Of a DNA stretch of 12,612 nucleotides, positions 1 through 7,710 are shown piece after piece. The position numbers and the translations under genes were made by a program. The stretch is from Ophiostoma sp. CBS 140.51 (taxonomy: Eukaryota; Ascomycota; Sordariomycetes; Ophiostomatales; Ophiostomataceae): the NCBI GenBank assembly GCA_029298735.1, contig JANSLP010000547.1:1-12612 (forward strand), given 5' to 3'. The notes below the pieces were generated by a model. The model worked only from the letters and a program-made list of their open reading frames with translations. It was not told the origin of the DNA and made no database searches. Numbering within the stretch: position 1 is the stretch's first letter; each line of letters starts with the position of its first letter.

Positions 1-121
1 TAGTCTTTTAGTCTGTTTTCGTGTTATTCCCTTTTCGAACATACCTTGGGTCCCGCCCCCCCAGAAGCGCGCCAAAAGACACCAAGACGAGAAAGGAGCA
101 AAAGGCAGAAGGAAGAGAGAC
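1..121. other. Left edge, no gene seen
   Basis: There is a C-run near position 54-61 and a purine-rich stretch near 85-121. No coding frame or RNA motif is recognisable before the pol III terminator of the first tRNA gene. Confidence 0.5.
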
Positions 122-126
122 AAAAA
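122..126 (-). terminator. Pol III terminator of tRNA-Glu(UUC)
   Basis: Five T residues on the minus strand begin 7 nt downstream of the discriminator base of the tRNA at 133-204. An oligo-T of this length and distance is the usual RNA polymerase III stop signal. Confidence 0.8.
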
Positions 127-132
127 TTGAAT

Positions 133-204
133 CTCCGATACGGGGAATCGAACCCCGAGCTCGACGGTGAAAACGTCAGATGTTAACCATTACACCATAT
201 CGGA
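133..204 (-). tRNA. tRNA-Glu (anticodon UUC)
   Basis: A 72-nt cloverleaf can be drawn on the minus strand. The acceptor stem TCCGATA pairs perfectly with TATCGGA, with G as discriminator base. The D stem is GTGT/ACAT. The anticodon stem TGACG/CGTCG has one G-U pair at the top, and the 7-nt loop TTTTCAC puts UUC (genomic 169-171) at positions 34-36. The variable loop is 4 nt. The T arm CGGGG-TTCGATT-CCCCG contains a good B box. There is no intron. The overall sequence, including the acceptor stem and the GTATCGGAG 3' end, resembles fungal tRNA-Glu. It differs from the second copy at 402-473 at only four bases, all T here and C there. It decodes GAA (and possibly GAG by wobble) in cytosolic translation. 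Confidence 0.97.
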
Positions 205-382
205 CTTAACTGGTTATATTGGCACTCTGCTTACTCTGAACTTATATACAGAGCACACTAGTGTAAGGCGCAAAAATAAAAACGTAAAGGCGCCAATGGT
301 GGGGGCCCACACAGATAATGAATGCAAAAATAATCAACAAGAGATGCAAAAAATAAAAAAGAGAACAACGTGCCCACCGGGC

Positions 383-388
383 AAAAAA
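383..388 (-). terminator. Pol III terminator of tRNA-Glu(CUC)
   Basis: Six T residues on the minus strand begin about 14 nt downstream of the 3' end of the tRNA at 402-473, consistent with pol III termination. Confidence 0.8.
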
Positions 389-401
389 TGAAGTTGATAA
401 G

Positions 402-473
402 CTCCGATACGGGGAATCGAACCCCGAGCTCGACGGTGAGAGCGTCGGATGTTGACCATTACACCATATCGGA
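402..473 (-). tRNA. tRNA-Glu (anticodon CUC)
   Basis: This is a 72-nt minus-strand cloverleaf with the same acceptor stem, D stem, T arm and G discriminator as the copy at 133-204. The anticodon stem is CGACG/CGTCG, fully Watson-Crick, and the loop CTCTCAC puts CUC (genomic 438-440) in the anticodon. There is no intron. The two copies lie about 200 bp apart in the same orientation. Each has its own oligo-T stop and internal A and B boxes, so each should be transcribed independently. The flanks of the two genes are not visibly similar, so this is either an old tandem duplication with an anticodon switch or two independent insertions. It decodes GAG. Confidence 0.97.
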
Positions 474-3400
474 TATGGATTGTTGGCTGGTGGATTTGGA
501 GGGCCACCTTGGATGTCGAGCCGGCTCCTTGATCGGCCACAAGTAGTCTCGAGCACTGTTGGTGAACAACGTCGAAGCAAGTTTGATATCGAAAAAAAAA
601 ATCCTGGCACATAATTTCTCTGGATGCCCACTTCTGCCCGCAACGTCCGTTGTCGGATGCAAGCACTTGGGTTTTCATCACTCAAAGTCGCATCATGGAC
701 CTTTTGTTTGCCTGGATGCGACGTGCACAGATGCTGCACTCCCGCATATCCAAAGCACATCTACGTCGTAGAAAGAGGAGAGGGGACATGTGTGTGGCAC
801 ACAGACTACGAAACACGACGGCAAAACCTAAAAGGATAAAACGTGGAAAGACTGAGAGTATGCAAACGCAAAAAGAGAAGCACTCAAAGAGGAGAAGAAG
901 AGGCTTGTGCGCTGTGTGCTGTGCCTCTGACGGCATTATTTTCGACGGGACGATGCACACACACAGCGGGAAATGCATTTTTGATGTCCTGGCAAAAGTG
1001 CATCATTGATCTGCGTTGTGTCGGAACCTGGACACGCATCAGTCTGGTTCTCCACTGCCACGAGATTTTCAGGCTCAAAGTGAACAATCAAACGCATGCT
1101 GTTATTGTTGTGCGAGATACTGCGGCCAGTTTTTTCAGTTTTTTTTTGAGACATGCGTCGTAGGTTTTCTCTCGGAGTGCATCACGACTGCAGTGTAGAT
1201 CGCAAAGATGGCAAAAAGATAATATGCATGCGCCACAAGACGGACGGAGAGGCTAAGGCAGAACAAGAGGCCGATCCTCCAAAAGTATGACGTCCTTTTT
1301 ACGAAAGTGGACGAGTGTATAGTCATTTTTCTCTCTTGTTTGTGACTTGCGATTGCGACCGGTGACAACATGCATGACAAGACCCCTCGTTTTTTGCTGG
1401 GCGCATTGCAGATGGCAGGACGCAAGGGAGACCGTAGCGACAAGAACGGGCTCGACGGGATGCATGTCTGTGATCACGCCGGCCACAAAATCATCGTCTA
1501 GTTCTGCTCCTCGGGCACACCATAAAAAAAGGACGATCCACGGGTACATCCAGAATTTAAAGTGTTTTTTTTGGTCAATTTTTATCGTTTTTGAGAGGTT
1601 CTTTTGAATTTTAAGTCTTGGGTGTGCACGTTTTTTCAGGTTGACAACCCCTCCTTTCTACGTATACGTCAACCGGTGGGCGAACACTGTCCGAGCGGGC
1701 CAATACCTGTTTGGGAACCTGCTCGACGCAATGTATCGAATTATGCTGTCTTTTAAAGTCAAATTTCTATCAGATTTTTCTTTTGTATTTTGCATAGATT
1801 TTTTATCCCTTACCGCGGAGGTGAGGGGGCTGGGCGCCGGTGATCTTTTGTGCAGCTCTAGACTCCGGTGCCGCAGTGGGTTATTTTAGTTGCAAGAAAC
1901 TCGGGCCTTATGACGCATCCGAGCGGTCACGATGGGCTCGTCTTTTGTCGTCTGGGTTGATTTTTGTTTGCTGCCGGTGTTGCCGACGTAGTTCATTTGT
2001 TTGCCTTTTCTTTAACACAGCAATTATGGCCGCCATGGAAACCGGCACCGTGATGGGCATATCTTCGCACTCCACCCATTGGTATTGTTTGCCGGGGACG
2101 AACAGCTCATTCAACCCGGATTGCCTCGACTGCGGATGGCTCTTGGGTGGCCTGCCGACCGGCTTATTTATCTGACTACGGCCTATTGCTTTTCTGCTTG
2201 ACCTTACAATGTCGTCTTGGGTTCACTGAGAATTCGTTTGCCTGCCCGTGCTTTGCTTGTCCTGTGGCAAAATGTGGAGTTGGTTCACGACTTTTCCAAT
2301 GTCTGGTTCCGGTCGGGGAGCGCGGCACAACATCGCCCTGCACATCTGCAAGCAGCCGGACACGATCAATGAATTGATGGTACTCCATACTGAGTACTTG
2401 CTCTGCCAGTCTGCAAAATACCCGAAGAACCAGACGAGTCGATGCCGTGTTCCACAGAATTGCACATCAAGACGGTATCAGGATGGGATACATGTACAAA
2501 GTATTTTTGACTTACACGGAAGTTTGTCTGCACTGCACTGCCAGCCGCACATGCAGCCTTCCCACGGCGGCTGTTCAAACGCGCCGCAATGTGTATTTTT
2601 GGGCAGCTGCTCTCTCCAAATATATACACCGTATCATCACCCACACGGCAGGCCTGCACGTGCGGAAAAGCAGAAACAAACGCTGGCCAGTAATTGATGT
2701 TGAGAGGTGCTTTCGGACAACGTCCAGCGCTTATTCATATTGTTTGCTTTCGCTATGCACTTGATGCTCACGAATGAGAACGGTAGGTGGGCAGCCATCC
2801 GTGAGTGTTCTATCTGCAATTCAATATCCCGTTTCCTATTCGGGTACCTTTCATGTCCACCAATCTCTCTCTTACCATCCCCAGCCGTGTATTGATAGTT
2901 ATTTTCAGAACCGTTTGGACATGTAATCCAATGTCCCCATGGATCTCGTGAAAAGGTTGGAATGTGTCTCACCTATTTCTCAACGGCGCGCCTTCACCTC
3001 GCACGGGAGACACGGGACGGACGAGCACGTCAACGAGACGGACTGGAATGGGACGGTGAACGGCCCTTGATGCTAGCTCATGGAGCATCTGGATGGACGG
3101 ATGCGATGGCCTTCTGTTCTTTTTATGGAGCAAAGTTGTGCGTGAGTTGCTTTTTGCCGTTGCACTCGGTGTAAATCTTGAGAGTGCTGCTCTCTCGTAC
3201 TCGTTTGTATCGCTCACCTAAACAAGCAAGACGGACAGACTAAAAATACCTTACAGATACGTTGACGAAAGTGGGTTCTCTCTAATAAAACAGAGTACCA
3301 TCGCGGTTGCCCAGGGCCCTGTTTCGTTTCAACGGGGGTGCAGAGATCGAGAGGTGAAGAACACTGAAAAGAGTCGAAAAGACTGAAAACACGCAGAAAA

Positions 3401-3693
3401 GCGACTCAGAAGGGCAACAAGAAGAGACATCGTGAACATAGACCGATAGCAACCTAATTTCCGCGCGGACCAATCACCGTGGGCCGGAACCCTCGAGGGG
3501 ACCACAAGTCATTTTATTTTCCGTGCGTCAGGACGAAGAGACCCCCCCGAAAAGTGAGCCCAAAGCTTCGCTTCAGTCTTTTCGGTGCAGGGGTAGATCC
3601 CTGTCCACGAGGAGGAAAAACTGCGACCCCAGTCTCTTCCATCTTTGCTGTGTAGGCCTGTCCGCGAAGTCTGTCACTGTTCTATTTTCATGA
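474..3693. other. Long region without a convincing gene
   Basis: About 3.2 kb in which all six frames are broken into short ORFs with no recognisable domain. Composition is mixed: purine-rich on the plus strand around 770-920 and 3340-3430, T-rich around 1555-1640 and 1740-1800. I looked for 5S rRNA, spliceosomal RNAs, further tRNA B boxes and transposase motifs and saw none. A small hairpin (CAGGG at 3588-3592, CCCTG at 3599-3603) is the only clear local structure. The region may be plain intergenic DNA, carry a non-coding transcript, or hold remnants too decayed to read by eye. One weak minus-strand ORF at 1253-1549 is listed separately. Confidence 0.5.
1253..1549 (-). CDS. Weak candidate small ORF, possibly secreted
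   Basis: An ATG-initiated 98-codon frame. The first 15 or so residues form a hydrophobic stretch (MYPWIVLFLWCARGA) followed by ELDDD, which resembles a signal peptide and cleavage site. Codon third positions look mixed rather than biased. The upstream side on the minus strand is A/T-rich. I recognise no family. Two other frames overlap it, and an ORF of this length can easily arise by chance in 5 kb of non-coding DNA. I think it is more likely not a gene. Confidence 0.12.
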   Translation of the reverse strand: MYPWIVLFLWCARGAELDDDFVAGVITDMHPVEPVLVATVSLASCHLQCAQQKTRGLVMHVVTGRNRKSQTREKNDYTLVHFRKKDVILLEDRPLVLP

Positions 3694-3972
3694 CAGAAGG
3701 CTGCGAAGGCCGCGAAGGATGCGCGTTTTCAAGATGTGGCTTTTGATGTAAAATTGTCCAAAACGGAGATGGGACTGGCACAACACCTACTCAAAGAGGT
3801 CAAGCTGCGATGCACAAACTTGCGAAGCTTGCATATCGCCATGTATGAACACCAGGCCCGTTCGCGACTATTGCCTGCGAGGCCAAAGGAAGCGATGATA
3901 CGGCGACCGGATGATGTGCACGCTCGGCATACGCTCGACACGTTGACACGCACCGTCTTGCAACCGCCGTGA
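3694..3972 (+). CDS. Weak candidate exon or gene remnant
   Basis: An open frame of 92 codons that opens directly after an in-frame TGA at 3691-3693 and ends with TGA at 3970-3972. The base sequence just before it ends in ...TTCATGACAG, which could be a 3' splice site, so the frame might be an internal or last exon. The translation starts with a KAAKAAKDARF-type stretch and then a region of helix-forming residues around MGLAQHLLKEVKLR. The first in-frame ATG is at 3769. The amino-acid mix looks more protein-like than neighbouring frames, but I recognise no family and no partner exon could be identified. Confidence 0.15.
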   Translation, partial: QKAAKAAKDARFQDVAFDVKLSKTEMGLAQHLLKEVKLRCTNLRSLHIAMYEHQARSRLLPARPKEAMIRRPDDVHARHTLDTLTRTVLQPP

Positions 3973-4455
3973 CGTTTACAAACAAGCTTGCACGCGGGCA
4001 ACTCTGTGCACGACATTCCTCCTTGCATGCGACGGACTTGCGGGTTGGCGGGCATCTTTGTTTGCATCGGAACGTGCGGCGGTGTCTTACCAGTGCAATA
4101 GTGCAAAGTCTTGGATCTTGTTTTTCTGGAAGCCCGTCCTCAGCCGTTCTTCTTGGGATCCGGTTTTCAGTCTTTTGGCTTTTGGGACGGTGCATTGTCC
4201 AAGCGCTGGCTGCCGCCGTTTCCCACTGTCTGTTGCTCTCTGTGCACCTGTCTATGATGCATAGCGTCGACGGGAAGAAGCTCTCGTCGCTAGCGAGCAC
4301 ACGCCAGTTCACCTTTTCGCCTTTTGGTGTCTCAGTCTGTCGTGGGCCACGACCGTTTCCCCCTTTTCGCCCTCCTCTTTTTCCACTCTCAAGAAGGAAA
4401 CATGCCGTTTCGTTTCGAGTTCTCGAACAAACATATGAAGAGTGAGAAAGCCTAG
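3973..4455. other. No gene seen between two weak ORFs
   Basis: A mixed-composition stretch with long but unremarkable open frames on both strands and a perfect 10-bp palindrome TCGCTAGCGA at 4287-4296. The open frame on the plus strand (to 4445) begins with GTG, not ATG, and has no recognisable motif. Confidence 0.4.
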
Positions 4456-4544
4456 CGGCCGGCGCGACCCTCTCAAGGGAGAGAAGAGGGGGCCGTGAGC
4501 GCGCGCCCGTCGACACCGTCTGTCGATCCCTTCTGGAGCTTTTT
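4456..4544 (+). ncRNA. Possible structured RNA ending in a T-run (speculative)
   Basis: Two inverted repeats lie next to each other. In the first, CGGCC (4456-4460) and CCCTCT (4468-4473) can pair with AGAGGG (4485-4490) and GGCCG (4491-4495). This gives an 11-bp stem with a 7-nt bulge on the 5' side. In the second, TCGACA (4510-4515) pairs with TGTCGA (4521-4526) across a 5-nt loop. A run of five T follows at 4540-4544, with more T-rich sequence behind it. This arrangement could be a small pol III-type RNA, but I see no convincing A or B box and match it to no known family. Chance pairing in a GC-rich stretch remains likely. Confidence 0.15.
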
Positions 4545-4671
4545 GTATTTCTTTCCCTTTTTTATTTTTTTATTTATTCGTGGGCTTGATGAGCAGTGTT
4601 CCACTGTCTGACCGCGCCGATGAATATATATCGTGAAATAAGATATTCGCGGAATAAGGAGACGGCACAGA

Positions 4672-4998
4672 ATGGACGATGGAATCGATATCACGGAAGA
4701 ATCACCCGCCGCGTTTATCCAACAAACCCCTATCCCGGCAGCGGAACCGCTGGTGCAGATTTTTGAAATTATCCAATATGTAGGAAACCAGACAAACCTC
4801 ACAAAACGAGGAGTACAAGAGCACAAAAAACAAGACACAAAACGGCACACGACACGACACGAACACGGATGCCCGTTGCGGGCGCGTGTCAACAGCGTGG
4901 CGGAATGCAAATTGAGATTGAGATATGAAATCAGAGGGGTCCAGAAAGATGAAAGTGAAAGACGGGAGATGGAAACTTTTGTCGGCAGAGAGCCGTGA
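4672..4998 (+). CDS. Weak candidate ORF, unknown
   Basis: An ATG ORF of 108 codons whose start has a favourable fungal context (A at -3, G at +4). The first 40 or so residues look like genuine protein: an acidic start (MDDGIDITEESPAAF), then a Pro/Ala stretch and a hydrophobic helix-like segment around LVQIFEII. From about residue 45 the frame enters a purine-rich tract and becomes a K/R/E-rich low-complexity string, which is what any frame through such a tract would give. If real, only the first exon may be coding, with a possible donor at the GTAGGA near residue 37. I recognise no family. Confidence 0.15.
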   Translation: MDDGIDITEESPAAFIQQTPIPAAEPLVQIFEIIQYVGNQTNLTKRGVQEHKKQDTKRHTTRHEHGCPLRARVNSVAECKLRLRYEIRGVQKDESERREMETFVGREP

Positions 4999-5712
4999 CT
5001 GGGTCCACTGGAATCGCGTTTTAGGGAAGGAGCAGCGCTGTGAAGGAAAGAGATTCTCAGTAGAAGAGAGAAATGCTGTATCACGTCCCACAAAACCCAC
5101 AAAACATGCAAAAAGCAAGCACAAAAAAAGACGAGACGCGTGTTGAGAGTTCGGATGGAAGTTTTTGTCATCTTGTCAGGAGGTTTGTTTGTTTGTTTTT
5201 CAGTCCTTTTGTCGGCATCTTTTCTTCTGCCCGGCTGATATGCAGAATGCAGAAAGCCATAGCCTCCTTGCCTTCCAGAGATCACGGTCGCACCTGCCTT
5301 CTGAATAGCGACCTTCTGCACCTCCTGCGATTGTTCTTTTCTTGCCCTTTCCTTCCATCAAAAGGCCCACCCGCAACGCCAGCGCGTGGCGCTAGCTTCG
5401 CCCACAGCTGTTTCCCAGAGCTGCGGAGGTGTTCCTGGCCTGGACTAGATCCGCTCTTGCTATTTTGGCCGCGTTTCTACCCCTGTCCGTCCCAATTGGC
5501 CTTTTCCTGATTGGGCTAGTACCCGTGCTGCAACAACGTCAACGCTTGCATGGGGGTCTGACTGCGAGAGAGAAGGGGATGGGGAGGGATCCTGGGCTGC
5601 TCATGTTTGTGTCTCTCTCTGTCGGTCTTGTCGGCCAGGGCTCGCCAGGGGGGCTTTCGTCTGTCCAGGCACTCCCGCGTTCCGTCGCATCGCTCGCTCT
5701 CGCTGTGTTATG
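4999..5712. other. Composition switch, no gene seen
   Basis: Purine-rich plus-strand sequence continues to about 5150. It then changes abruptly to the pyrimidine-rich sequence that leads to the SH3 gene. Such a flip is expected where two promoter regions lie back to back, since fungal promoters are pyrimidine-rich on the coding strand. It hints at possible divergent transcription but does not show it. Long open frames here begin with non-ATG codons and read as Ser/Leu/Phe-rich strings. Confidence 0.4.
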
Positions 5713-6634
5713 CTCCAGGGTCGCTCCTGCCCGATCTGACGACGAAACAGCATCGTTCGCTCCTTCTGTATTTACCACTTCCAACACCAAAACAAGCCCT
5801 ATTGTTGCCTGTCCAGCGCATTGTGTCTCTGTTGCCTTTGTGCCTCTTGCCTGCTCTTGCGACTTCCGTTTTCATCGAGTCTTCACCTCGCTCCCATTCA
5901 GGAAAGAACATTTCCACTCGCTTTCTCGTCTTTCTCGTCTTTCGCTTGCATCTTTTTCTGCTTCGTCTTCTCCAATTCCCCTTTCCACTTTCTTTCGCGC
6001 GTGTGGAGGCGCATTTCGTTTTCAGCCTCTGATAATTCGACTTTCTTTTTCACTGCCGCCCAATTTAATACTTCGTACATTCGTTTCGTGCATATTCGGT
6101 GGTCTTTTTGCCCTTCTTTCTTTCTTCCGTCGGCATCTCGAGCATACGGCAGAGCCCCTTTTCACCATTTTCACCCATTTCGGACCTCAAAGTACCTTTT
6201 TCTCACCAACAGAAATTGCATACCGGAATTCGAAATTGAGCTCGTCGAACGCAGCCCAGCCATCGCTTTCTTTTCATTTTCGTTTTTTTTTTCTCTTCTG
6301 CCCACATTTCTTTTTTCTCCGCCAAAGAACCGGAGTCTTCTGCAAAGAAACCCAACAAAAGAAAACGAAATCCAAAACGAGCACGCCGTCTCGCCCACAG
6401 CTGCAAGGAAAATCACTGCAGCAGACGCACACGCACACCACATCCTGCAGCAAACCCACAGCCCGCAAGCCTGTAGCACGTCTTCCATTGGCCCAGACGC
6501 ACACCAGCAAGCACTGTCCTCCTGTCCGGTAATACGACGAGTGACCAGGAAACGTCAACAAGCAACAACCCGTGAGATCACAAGAAAACGAGAACACAGA
6601 CTCGCAAACAACACAGGAGTCAATTTGACCTTTG

Positions 6635-7259
6635 GTAAGTTTTTGTAGCACACCCCATCGATCTCCTTATACCCTCCACACCTCTTATCTACCCGCTCAA
6701 ACACCCTCTCGTCCCGTTCCCCAAAGGCTCCAAGCCCCAAAGATCTCAATAGTGAGCCAAGTGGACAGCCGCCTGTCCCGTCCGTGTCCGTCTTTTACGC
6801 CGTCATTACCTCCACACCCACCTATTTTCTTCGTCTACGACGGTGTGCGCTGGTCCTTTTTTTGGAGGCCCCGTTTTGCTCGAGCTCGTTCCTTGGACTC
6901 TTTTTTTTTGCTGTTGCGGCGGCCGCTTATTTCTGAGTTGGGAGTAGGTCTGAAAACCGACTTGGCCTGGCCTGCTTCTGGCCTGGTCTGCACTGTGGCC
7001 CTGCTCCTGCGCCTATTGCTACCTCGCCAATTTCTTTTTCTACTACCCTGTACCCCCCGGTCGACTCCTCTTCCTCACTCTCCTCTGCTTCTCTCCCCTT
7101 TCCACTCTCACCTTTCTCTTTCTTCGCTCTGCCTCCTGATTTCCCTCTTTCTCTCTGTTTCTGTATTCCTCTTGGATTTTCGATTTTTCGCGAAAAAACG
7201 CCAAAGGTCTCACCAGCGTCGACACAAAATCACTGACATCGCCTTTCAAAGTTGCTCAG
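6635..7259 (+). other. Probable 5'UTR intron
   Basis: The donor is a perfect GTAAGT at 6635-6640. A CACTGAC branch-like sequence lies at 7231-7237, 22 nt before a CAG acceptor ending at 7259. Sequence on both sides (6330-6634 and 7260-7710) is A/C-rich and ATG-poor like a leader, while the 625 nt inside is pyrimidine-rich. The length is long for a fungal coding intron but normal for one in a leader. Inferred from motifs only; other AG acceptors are possible. Confidence 0.45.
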
Positions 7260-7483
7260 CTTTCGACTCTTCACTCATTCGCCAGTCGCCAGCCAACTTT
7301 CAACGACCCGCGCAGTACCTGGTACCTGAATTGTCGACCAATTGGACCCGAACCAACAGACAAGACACAGCGAGACAGCCAACGACTTTTCTCTTTCTCA
7401 GCCCGACGCATCGACGACTGAACGGCTTCGACCAACAGAACCGACCTCGAAATCTTTTCTTCTTCTCGTCAAATTGTGCCATT

Positions 7484-7504
7484 ATGTCGGTGTGTGCGCA
7501 GTAA
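7484..7504 (+). promoter_or_regulatory. Upstream ORF (6 codons) in the leader of the SH3 gene
   Basis: ATG at 7484 opens a frame reading MSVCAQ and stops at TAA 7502-7504, about 206 nt before the main start. It is the only upstream ATG in some 2 kb, and it is out of frame with the main ORF. A ribosome could finish it and reinitiate. It overlaps a possible acceptor (GTGTGCGCAG ending at 7501), so it might instead be removed by splicing. Confidence 0.4.
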
Positions 7505-7710
7505 AGCTTCCTTTTCGCTACAAGCCTGGATTTCCTTCGACTCGCGCCACTCTCTTTTCGCCCATCCATTCCTCGGAAGACGGAACAACGGCCGTTCGAA
7601 CGCCCATAACCAGACACAAGCGCGCACCTCTCTGGATTGAGCTCTCACTCAAGCTTCACACCAGCTTGCGACAACCGTTCCACATTCACAAATCGACACA
7701 TCTAGCCGCC

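Larger units (their letters stand above)
5713..7710 (+). promoter_or_regulatory. Pyrimidine-rich promoter and ATG-poor leader of the SH3 gene
   Basis: This region holds the likely promoter and long 5' leader of the gene at 7711. CT-rich tracts run to about 6326. The sequence then changes to A/C-rich and T-poor, which in fungi usually marks the transcript start, so I place the probable start near 6320-6330. On the plus strand I find a single ATG (7484) between 5713 and 7710. In 5713-7483 I count no ATG but 25 CAT triplets, the same word on the other strand. The probable leader contains a good intron candidate at 6635-7259 and a six-codon uORF at 7484-7504. No TATA box stands out at the expected distance. 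Confidence 0.6.

Noticed and set aside
2026..2175. ATG ORF of 49 codons preceded by an acceptor-like TTTCTTTAACACAG
   Set aside because: The context looks good but no donor or upstream exon fits, and the Trp/Gly/Cys-rich product is not recognised. Too short to support.
3800..4516. Open frame of 238 codons on the minus strand
   Set aside because: Arg/Ser-rich translation with no domain; it overlaps several equally open frames on the other strand.
4588..4623. C/D snoRNA-like boxes (TGATGAG, CTGA, CGATGAA)
   Set aside because: No terminal stem, wrong spacing and no guide sequence could be assigned.
4473..5321. Open frame of 282 codons on the minus strand
   Set aside because: It crosses a strongly biased tract and reads as Ser/Phe/Cys/Arg-rich sequence with no motif. 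Low stop density is explained by composition.
474..5400. Possible transposon or RIP-mutated repeat
   Set aside because: I found no terminal repeats, transposase or reverse-transcriptase motif, and no obvious excess of TpA over CpA that would indicate repeat-induced point mutation.
5429..6532. Open frame of 367 codons on the plus strand
   Set aside because: It starts with GTG, and its only ATGs lie in the first quarter. It reads as Ser/Phe/Leu/Arg-rich strings because stop codons are rare in pyrimidine-rich DNA. It runs through the probable transcript start of the SH3 gene.
6632..7504. Open frame of 290 codons on the plus strand
   Set aside because: It opens with TTG at a probable intron donor, covers a pyrimidine-rich intron and has no ATG until its last six codons. 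No domain is visible.
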